A DNA stretch of 5,914 bases, from contig DMIX01000386.1 of the NCBI GenBank assembly GCA_003451975.1, positions 1 through 5,914 on the forward strand. Reading direction: 5' to 3'. The DNA comes from Propionibacteriaceae bacterium. Its GTDB lineage: Bacteria; Actinomycetota; Actinomycetes; Propionibacteriales; Propionibacteriaceae. Shown one piece after another: positions 1 to 5,183 of this stretch; the stretch's first letter is position 1; every line of letters starts with the position of its first letter. The translations under genes were made by a program, and so were the position numbers. The notes beneath the pieces are model-generated. The model did no database searches, was not told the origin of the DNA, and worked only from the letters and a program-made list of their open reading frames with translations.

Positions 1-145
1 CAACGGTGCCGGCAAGTCCACGCTGCTCAAAGTTCTATCGGGGGCCTACCACCCCGATGGAGGCGAACTGATCCTCGGTGAGAACCGGGTCAACTTCCAC
101 TCACCGGCGGCGGCCATTGAAGCAGGCGTATCGACGGTCTACCAG

Positions 146-148
146 TAA
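146..148 (+). other. Premature in-frame TAA stop in the ABC ATPase
   Basis: In the frame that reads Walker A upstream and all domain 1 and 2 motifs downstream, codon 146-148 is TAA. It sits directly after the Q-loop CAG (143-145) and before the conserved Leu-Ser-Leu. The family normally has Glu here, so a single G-to-T change of GAA would create it. No frameshift accompanies it, and about 1245 further bases remain in frame. Confidence 0.85.
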
Positions 149-374
149 CTGTCGTTGCTGCCGAACCTCACAATCGCTGAGAACGCCTTCCTGGGTCGCG
201 AGCTCCGTAAAGGCGGCGTGTTGGACAAGAAAGCTATGACCCGGTCGGCCCAGGAGCTGATCGACCGGTTCAAGATCGACGCCGATGCGTCCCGGAAGGT
301 CGGGGATTATTCGGTGGCGAAGCGGCAGTTGCTGGAGATTGCCATCGCGACCTCCCGCAATGCCCAATTCCTGT

Positions 375-1172
375 TGCTGGACGAGCCGACCACCAGCCTG
401 GAAGGCGACCAGGTCGACCCCCTGCTGAAGCTGGTGCGCAAGCTGGCGACCGAAGAAGGGCTGGGCATCGTCTTCATCAACCACAAGCTGGACGAACTGT
501 TCGCCATCTCCGATGAGGTCGTGGCATTGGTGAACGGCAAAGTCCAGATTCAGGGCTCGACAGATCGAGTCGACCGCACCGAGGTGATTCGGGCCATTGC
601 CGGCTCCGATGTGGTGCGCCGCACCTCCGAAGACCGCGCCGAGTCCGCAGCAACCTCTGCTGCGGACTCCCCAGTGGTGTTGTCGGTCAAGGGGCTGCGA
701 GGTGCTGACCTCAACGGTGTCGATTTGGAAGCCCGCCAAGGCCGAATCCTGGGCGTGTATGGACTGGTGGGCTCCGGACGTACCGAGTTCCTGCGCACCC
801 TGGCCGGCTTATTGCCCGCCACCGCCGGCGAGGTGATCTTGTTCGGTGAGCCCTACCGTCCGGTGAATCCGGCCGATGCGCAACGACGCGGTCTGGTCTA
901 CCTCACCGAGGAACGCAAGATCGACGGTGTCGTGCCCGGCATGGATTCGGTCGGCAACGTGGTGTTGCCGGTGCTGGGCAAGTTCAAACGCGGACCACTG
1001 TTGAACCATCGCGAGCTGCGCGCCGTTGCCAGCGGCCTGCTCGATGACCTCAGTATTCGCGGCGACATCCACGCCCCGGTGGTCACCTTGTCGGGCGGAA
1101 ACCAGCAAAAGGTGCTGCTGGCTCGAGCATTGGCACAAAAGCCTCGGGTGCTGCTGCTGGACGAGCCGACCA
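375..1172 (+). repeat. 18-bp direct repeat at the two Walker B sites (375-392 and 1155-1172)
   Basis: The 18-mer TGCTGGACGAGCCGACCA occurs exactly at 375-392 and again at 1155-1172, 780 bases apart and in the same reading frame. Both copies encode the Walker B/D-loop LLDEPT of the two homologous ATPase domains. The coordinates given span both copies; only the ends are the repeat. It is explained by the internal domain duplication plus shared codon choice. Confidence 0.8.
641..669. repeat. Perfect 12-bp inverted repeat with 5-nt loop inside the ATPase gene
   Basis: The arm at 641-652 (GAGTCCGCAGCA) is the exact reverse complement of 658-669 (TGCTGCGGACTC), with the loop ACCTC at 653-657. It encodes the Glu-Ser-Ala-rich linker between the two ATPase domains, a place where protein sequence is little constrained. 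No T-run follows on either strand, so it does not look like a standard intrinsic terminator. It would form a stable RNA hairpin or a DNA cruciform. Its function is unknown. Confidence 0.85.
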
Positions 1173-1423
1173 AAGGAGTGGACATCGGCGTCAAGTCCGA
1201 GATTCACCAACTGCTGCGCAAACTGGCGCATGAGGAGGGCATCGCCGTGGTGATGGTCTCCAGCGAAGAAGAAGAAGTCTTGGAGGTCTCCGACACCGTG
1301 GTGACTTTCGTTGCCGGCACCTGTGCTGGCGAACCCATCGAAGCCTCAAGCCTGACCGTGCCCGACTTGCGGCAACGGGCTTGGGAAGCGGCCTGAGTCC
1401 GAGACCAGAAGAAAGCGAAGAGA

Positions 1424-2056
1424 ATGAACCAGGAATTCCGAGATCTGGCAGCAGAGCGCATCGGTATCGAAGCCGCCGCCGTGGAGGCCGTCGCGTCGGT
1501 ATTCGACGACGTCACCGACGAGATCATCGCCCTGTTGTACGAGTGCGCCGGCAAGGTGTTCGTGACCGGGTCGGGAACCTCGGGCACGATCGCGCGACGG
1601 ATGGCCCACCTGTTTTCGGTGTGCGGCACCCCATCGGTTTTCATCCAGCCCTCGGATGCCCTTCACGGCACCATGGGAGCGCTGCGCGATGGCGATGTGC
1701 TGATTTCCATCTCCAAAGGCGGCACCTCCGATGAGATCAACAACTTGAGTAGGCGCGCGCGCGAGCGCGGGGTGAAGGTGGTCGCGCTGACCAGCGACGC
1801 CGAATCGGAACTGGCGCAGTTGAGCGATTACGTGCAAGTCTTCACCGTCGATGATCAGGTGGATCCGGGAAATCTGATCGCGATGGGCTCGACACTGATG
1901 CATGCTGTGTGGGGTGACTGCCTCGCGGTCGCCCTGATGCGAATGCGCGGCTACGGCTGGTCTGATGTTGTCTTCACCCACCCACTGGGTGCGGTCGGCA
2001 AGCTCGCTGGCCTTCCCGAGGCGCTGCAGTCAATGCCGACACCCGAAGCCGACTGA
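1424..2056 (+). CDS. SIS-domain sugar-phosphate isomerase, KdsD/GutQ-like, without CBS domains
   Basis: This 210-residue, apparently cytoplasmic protein resembles arabinose-5-phosphate isomerases (KdsD, GutQ, KpsF), which interconvert a ketose phosphate and an aldose phosphate. The SIS fold signs are KVFVTGSGTSG (44-54), the sugar-phosphate loop SISKGGTSDE (95-104) and a C-terminal THPLGAVGK (185-193). By hand alignment with E. coli KdsD, catalytic Glu111 corresponds to Glu104 and His193 to His186. Lys59 is replaced by Thr52, and Glu152 appears to be Gln145. KdsD and GutQ are about 320-330 residues with two CBS domains; this protein ends straight after the SIS domain. The start ATG follows a purine-rich stretch (GAAGAGA at 1417-1423), a rather weak ribosome site. 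The gene lies 27 bases after the ABC ATPase and 26 before the kinase, pointing to one catabolic operon. The substrate is unknown. A 6-phospho-3-hexuloisomerase role is an alternative, though the HPLGAVG motif favours the KdsD type. Confidence 0.85.
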   Translation: MNQEFRDLAAERIGIEAAAVEAVASVFDDVTDEIIALLYECAGKVFVTGSGTSGTIARRMAHLFSVCGTPSVFIQPSDALHGTMGALRDGDVLISISKGGTSDEINNLSRRARERGVKVVALTSDAESELAQLSDYVQVFTVDDQVDPGNLIAMGSTLMHAVWGDCLAVALMRMRGYGWSDVVFTHPLGAVGKLAGLPEALQSMPTPEAD

Positions 2057-2082
2057 ATCGGCGATCCGAAAGGCGATAGACG

Positions 2083-3558
2083 ATGCCTGTCGTTGCAGGA
2101 GTAGATAGCTCCACCCAGTCCTGCACCGTTGAGCTGCGCGACGCCGACAGCGGGGTGCTGCTGGGAACCGGGCGCGCACCGCACCCGGCAACGACACCGC
2201 CAGTCAGTGAGCAGCACACTGCGCAGTGGTGGCAGGCTTTCGCTTCTGCTTTGGCCGCGGCCTGTGATGCTGCACAGATCAGCGCCAGCGATATCGCATC
2301 GATCAGTGTCGGTGCGCAATGTCACGGGCTGGTTGCTCTCGATGAACACGATCAGGAGATCCGTCCGGTCAAACTGTGGAACGACACCACTGCCGCCCCT
2401 GATGTTGAGCGGCTGCTGGCCCAACACGACCAGCAATGGTGGGTCAGCCAAGTGCTCGTGCCGTTGAATCCAGCGTTCACCATTGCGAAGTTGGCCTGGT
2501 TGGCACGCAACGAACCACAGCATCTAGCCCGGATTCGCCGGGTGATGGTTCCGCACGACTGGCTCACCTTCGCCTTGACCGGCCAACACGTCACCGACCG
2601 GTCGGACGCCTCGGGGACCGGCTTCTACTCCGCCGACCAAGGGCGATTCCGCAGCGACCTGCTGGCGGAGATGATCAGTGGCGATCTTGACTGGGACTCG
2701 CTGATGCCTCAGGTGCTCGGACCTGAACAAGCTGCCGGCCAGGTACTTCCCGAGGTCGCCAGCCAGTTGGGTCTGCGTCCGGGAACCGTGGTTGGACCCG
2801 GCGGCGGCGATCAGCACCTTGCAGCCGTGGGCATGGGGTTGCGCGAGGGCGAGGTGGCCTTCAGCTTGGGCACTTCCGGAGTGGTGCTCACCCCGGCCGA
2901 ACTGCCTGAGCATCGCGACTGGGCTGTGGACTACGTCTGTGATGCCACCGGGAGCTACCTGCCGCTGGTGTGCACGCTGAACTGCACCAAGGTCACCAAT
3001 CAGTTCGCCCACCTGCTCGGCACTGACTTGGCTGGGTTGGAGCAGTTGGCGCTGAGTGCGCCGACCGATGATGGGCCGGTGTTGCTGGCCTATCTTGATG
3101 GCGAGCGCAGCCCGATGCGTCCCGGTGCTGCTGGGGTGTTGGCCGGGCTGCATTCAGACACCTCCCGGGAGAGCCTGGCCAAGGCCGCCTATGAGGGTGT
3201 GGTGCAAGGCATGGTTCGCGGCATGAGTGACTTGGAGGCCCTGACCGGAGGCTCGATCACGCAGCGCGTGCTCGCCGTCGGCGGTGGTGCTCGGTCGTTG
3301 GCCTACCGGCAGTTCATCGCCGATCGTTGCGCAAGCCCGGTCATCACCGTGGACGCCCCCGAAGCGACCGCGCGCGGTGCCTGTGTGCAAGCCGCCGCGG
3401 TGCTGCATGGGTCGACGGTGACAGTGCTGCGCGATGAGTGGAGCCCGCAGACGGTGAGCACCGTTGAGCCGCGAAACTCAAACCCGCTAGGCGTCAGCGA
3501 GCCCTACCAAGAGCTGTCACGGGTCTACGACGACTGGTACTTCTCCCGGACTCGCTGA
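2083..3558 (+). CDS. FGGY-family carbohydrate kinase, xylulokinase (XylB)-like
   Basis: This 491-residue protein has the usual length and order of motifs of FGGY kinases, which transfer phosphate from ATP to a ketose or polyol in the cytoplasm. An N-terminal phosphate-binding GVDSSTQS is at 6-13. The XylB-type segment GAQCHGLV is at 77-84 and LWND at 98-101. GPGGGDQ at 238-244 contains the predicted catalytic base Asp243 (Asp233 in E. coli XylB). SLGTSGV (261-267) and GGGARS (400-405) form the ATPase-fold nucleotide site. XylB relatives read GQMHG and GGGDN where this protein has AQCHG and GGGDQ, so D-xylulose may not be the substrate. The ATG at 2083 is preceded by GAAAGG (2068-2073) with a 9-base spacer. 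It follows the SIS isomerase by 26 bases, and together they suggest uptake, phosphorylation and isomerisation of one sugar. No frame disruption is seen. Ribulokinase or another FGGY specificity is possible. Confidence 0.9.
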   Translation: MPVVAGVDSSTQSCTVELRDADSGVLLGTGRAPHPATTPPVSEQHTAQWWQAFASALAAACDAAQISASDIASISVGAQCHGLVALDEHDQEIRPVKLWNDTTAAPDVERLLAQHDQQWWVSQVLVPLNPAFTIAKLAWLARNEPQHLARIRRVMVPHDWLTFALTGQHVTDRSDASGTGFYSADQGRFRSDLLAEMISGDLDWDSLMPQVLGPEQAAGQVLPEVASQLGLRPGTVVGPGGGDQHLAAVGMGLREGEVAFSLGTSGVVLTPAELPEHRDWAVDYVCDATGSYLPLVCTLNCTKVTNQFAHLLGTDLAGLEQLALSAPTDDGPVLLAYLDGERSPMRPGAAGVLAGLHSDTSRESLAKAAYEGVVQGMVRGMSDLEALTGGSITQRVLAVGGGARSLAYRQFIADRCASPVITVDAPEATARGACVQAAAVLHGSTVTVLRDEWSPQTVSTVEPRNSNPLGVSEPYQELSRVYDDWYFSRTR

Positions 3559-3564
3559 CGGGTC

Positions 3565-3591
3565 AGCTCGGTAGACCTGTTCAGGTGAGCT
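3565..3591. terminator. Possible weak bidirectional terminator hairpin between convergent genes
   Basis: AGCTC (3565-3569) can pair with GAGCT (3587-3591), and ACCTG (3575-3579) with CAGGT (3582-3586) around TT, leaving a 5-base bulge. It sits in the short gap between the converging kinase and lipoprotein genes and overlaps the lipoprotein stop codon. There is no T-run on either side, so factor-independent termination is doubtful. Confidence 0.2.
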
Positions 3592-5020
3592 CCACCAGCG
3601 TCATGGAGCCAGGAGTGGGCAGCAGCCAGCGGTCGTCGCCGGCGTCGATGCCTGCTTCGGGCACCCACTCGACGGCAGTGTCGGCGATTGTGCGACCCCT
3701 CCCGTCGCAAGGCTCGACATCGGTACCGATGTTGTATTCGTAGCGCCTCTTCTCGCCCAGCCGCTGAAGCCTCAGGGGGGAACGCTCGCGAACGCACATC
3801 AACTTCGCAGAGGCATCGGCGGGAGTGGCTTCACCCGTGGCGAGATCGTAGATGTTGGTCGTGTCGTTGATCTTGAGCAGCAGGTGATCGCCGGACGACA
3901 CGAAGTCGGCATCCTCGGACGTGCCGGTGAAGGTGCCGAGGTCGGTGTGCCACAGGATTTCGCCGGTCTGGTGTTTGATGGCGATCAACTCGGCGCGGCG
4001 GGTACGGCTTTGGAGTTCCCACCAGCCGTCCTCGAGGCGGTAGGTGCTACTGCCCTCGGTGTTGCGGCAGATGATGATGCGATCCTCAGAGGTGGCGTCG
4101 AGCATGGAGGCACTGGGGCAGGTGTCGACTCCGTCCACGGTCCACACGGTGGCACCAGTGTCGTGATTCAGGCCGACCATCCGGCCGTGAGTGTCATCGC
4201 AGGTCTTGAACTTCTCGCCGGCTTTCGTGGTGAAGGTGCATAGCTCGGGGTAGCCGATGCCGGCAATGATGTCGCCATCGGTATCACGCCACGCCCACCC
4301 GTAGTCTGAGCTGGACGCTTTGCCGTACACATCGGTGTAGGGACGTTGCCAGGTGATCTTGCCGTGCTGGACCCGGCCAAGGTGTTCGACGCCGTGTGGG
4401 GGTCGGGTCTCGGTGGCGAAGATGTCGTAGCCCAACAGGCGGGAGTTGGGCGGCAGTCCGTCGGAGCGTTCGGTCTTCAGGGCGGGCGCGAGCGGATCGA
4501 TTCGCAGATTCAGCTGCTTGCGCGGGGCGAAGGGGCGGTAGCCGAGCACGCAGAATGCGTTGCCATCCGAACAGGCCCGAGGCGTCGACGATGCCCACAT
4601 CACGAGCGGTGCGTCCTTCTTGCGAGGCCCGGTGCGGATGTCGGCGACCACGAGCCCAGGCCAGGTGTTGTTGGTCCATTTGGTGAGGAACGCGACGAAG
4701 GTCTTCTCCTTAACGGTGACGGTGGTGACGCCGAGTTCGATACCCGGGGCTTCGCTGCTGGTGGTCGCATCCGCACTCCACAGCAGCTTCCCGTCGGCCA
4801 GGTTCCAGGCTGCCACCACAAGCTGATGGCTCGCCTGTGCGTAGCTGACGATGGTGTCGTCGACGATGGTCGGCGTGCCTACCAGACTGGCCGAGATCTT
4901 CCAGAGTTGGTGGACCTGTTTGGTCGGCGCGGACGGCGTGGCCGGCGTCGGCGACGCACAGCCGGCGATGAGCGTGAGTACTGCGGCAACGGCTGTGGCA
5001 GCAAGGGCCAGGTGTTTCAT
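3581..5020 (-). CDS. Secreted lipoprotein with PQQ-like beta-propeller repeats
   Basis: This 479-residue protein starts with a lipoprotein signal peptide: Lys2, a hydrophobic Ala/Leu/Val stretch (4-19) and the lipobox LIAGC, predicting cleavage before lipidated Cys21. A Pro/Thr/Ala tether (about 22-33) follows. The remainder has PQQ/quinoprotein-like beta-strand repeats of the type D(x)TGxxxW: around 74-81 (LADGKLLW), 287-293 (DTGATVW), 351-357 (QTGEILW) and 393-397 (ATGEA). This suggests a BamB-like or general beta-propeller on the outer face of the membrane. After Cys21 there are eight cysteines in four near pairs (150/157, 261/274, 301/318, 409/438), fitting disulfides outside the cell. 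The ATG at 5018-5020 was chosen over the upstream TTG at 5089 because GAGGAG (5030 down to 5025) lies 4 bases before it and the signal peptide begins there. A hairpin overlaps that ribosome site. It diverges from the helicase gene and converges on the kinase gene, so it is probably monocistronic. A specific function is not recognisable. Confidence 0.85.
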   Translation of the reverse strand: MKHLALAATAVAAVLTLIAGCASPTPATPSAPTKQVHQLWKISASLVGTPTIVDDTIVSYAQASHQLVVAAWNLADGKLLWSADATTSSEAPGIELGVTTVTVKEKTFVAFLTKWTNNTWPGLVVADIRTGPRKKDAPLVMWASSTPRACSDGNAFCVLGYRPFAPRKQLNLRIDPLAPALKTERSDGLPPNSRLLGYDIFATETRPPHGVEHLGRVQHGKITWQRPYTDVYGKASSSDYGWAWRDTDGDIIAGIGYPELCTFTTKAGEKFKTCDDTHGRMVGLNHDTGATVWTVDGVDTCPSASMLDATSEDRIIICRNTEGSSTYRLEDGWWELQSRTRRAELIAIKHQTGEILWHTDLGTFTGTSEDADFVSSGDHLLLKINDTTNIYDLATGEATPADASAKLMCVRERSPLRLQRLGEKRRYEYNIGTDVEPCDGRGRTIADTAVEWVPEAGIDAGDDRWLLPTPGSMTLVELT

Positions 5021-5024
5021 GAGT

Positions 5025-5054
5025 CTCCTCGTCGACGGGGTGGGTCTCGACGAG
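5025..5054 (-). promoter_or_regulatory. Shine-Dalgarno of the lipoprotein gene within a potential 8-bp hairpin
   Basis: On the - strand, GAGGAG (5030-5025) is a strong ribosome site 4 bases before the ATG. CTCGTCGA (5054-5047) is the exact reverse complement of TCGACGAG (5035-5028), with an 11-base loop (5046-5036), and a U-G pair can extend the stem to 5055/5027. The 3' arm covers the first half of the Shine-Dalgarno sequence, so folding would reduce ribosome access. Alternatively the DNA repeat may be an operator. A poor -10-like AAGAAT (5065-5060), with TTGCTT (5089-5084) 18 bases upstream, is the only promoter candidate and is weak. Confidence 0.5.
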
Positions 5055-5096
5055 ATGGGATTCTTGAGAACTGCCTTCGTTTCAAGCAAGAGGGGC

Positions 5097-5105
5097 TGTG
5101 GATAA
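5097..5105 (-). promoter_or_regulatory. DnaA box (perfect TTATCCACA)
   Basis: The + strand reads TGTGGATAA, so the - strand carries TTATCCACA, an exact match to the high-affinity DnaA box consensus. It lies in the divergent spacer, about 80 bases upstream of both start codons. No second close match was found nearby, so this is not an origin. It could be a DnaA-responsive regulatory site or a titration site. Binding is not shown by sequence alone. Confidence 0.5.
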
Positions 5106-5129
5106 CCGGGTGCGTCAGGCGTCCCGGTT
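5104..5129. promoter_or_regulatory. Inverted repeat AACCGGG-N12-CCCGGTT, possible operator
   Basis: AACCGGG (5104-5110) and CCCGGTT (5123-5129) are perfect 7-bp inverted arms around a 12-base centre, 19 bases centre to centre. That spacing is close to two helical turns and would suit a dimeric regulator. It lies 54 bases before the helicase start and overlaps the last two bases of the DnaA box. The regulator is unknown; chance or an RNA hairpin are alternatives. Confidence 0.35.
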
Positions 5130-5167
5130 CACAATTGGAGGATCAACCCTTTCGGCGGGTGCTTTGT

Positions 5168-5174
5168 GGGAGAG
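5168..5174 (+). promoter_or_regulatory. Ribosome binding site that sets the GTG start of the helicase
   Basis: GGGAGAG lies 9 bases before GTG at 5184, the spacing expected for a Shine-Dalgarno sequence. The nearer ATG at 5176 is in a different frame. The only other in-frame start, GTG at 5166, has no comparable purine-rich site at correct distance. Confidence 0.6.
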
Positions 5175-5183
5175 AATGCAGCC

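Larger units (their letters stand above)
2..1396 (+). pseudogene. Sugar ABC importer ATPase, RbsA/XylG type, interrupted by an in-frame stop (5' partial)
   Basis: This is the duplicated ATPase that powers ribose/xylose-type ABC import at the inner face of the membrane. The first visible codons read NGAGKST, the end of Walker A of domain 1. The Q-loop glutamine (143-145) follows, and then TAA at 146-148 where relatives usually have Glu (YQEL). The frame then stays open to TGA at 1394-1396. Domain 1 continues with a signature-like SVAKRQ stretch (from about 311), Walker B LLLDEP (371-388) and H-loop His (482-484). Domain 2 has a degenerate Walker A, GLVGSGRTE (from 761, Arg for Lys), then LSGGNQQ (from 1088) and Walker B LLLDEP (1151-1168); Ser replaces the H-loop His. 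A degenerate second site is normal for this family, so domain 1 is the catalytic one and the stop should be damaging. Weak restart codons exist (TTG 155, GTG 218, ATG 236), but their products lack Walker A. Permease and binding-protein genes are not in the window and may lie upstream. Family assignment is strong; pseudogene status is inferred and could be a sequence error. Confidence 0.8.

Noticed and set aside
37..58. Inverted repeat ATCGGGG-N8-CCCCGAT
   Set aside because: It is short, lies in the conserved coding region just after Walker A, and is explained by the codons for Ser-Gly-Ala-Tyr-His-Pro-Asp; no regulatory context.
155..1396. A stand-alone gene starting at TTG 155 after the premature stop
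   Set aside because: The start is not preceded by a ribosome site and falls in the middle of a conserved ATPase domain; the reading frame continues homologously upstream through the stop codon to Walker A, so this is the remainder of a broken gene.
1753..1763. Alternating GC run that could adopt Z-DNA
   Set aside because: It is only 11 bases and encodes Arg/Ala codons expected in a GC-rich gene, so it needs no special explanation.
3162..3171. 10-bp palindrome CTCCCGGGAG in the kinase gene
   Set aside because: A single GC-rich palindrome of this size inside a well-conserved coding frame is expected by chance in such DNA.
4905..4957. GC-rich imperfect repeats near the lipoprotein N-terminus
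   Set aside because: They encode the Pro/Thr/Ala tether after the lipid-anchored cysteine and are ordinary low-complexity codon repetition.
5021..5089. N-terminal extension of the lipoprotein starting at TTG 5089
   Set aside because: The extension would put 23 polar residues ahead of a clean lipoprotein signal peptide, and the ATG at 5020 has a strong ribosome site.
5130..5135. CACAAT as a -10 box for the helicase promoter
   Set aside because: It matches the consensus only partly and no acceptable -35 lies 16-18 bases upstream (the sequence there is GC-rich), so no promoter is called.
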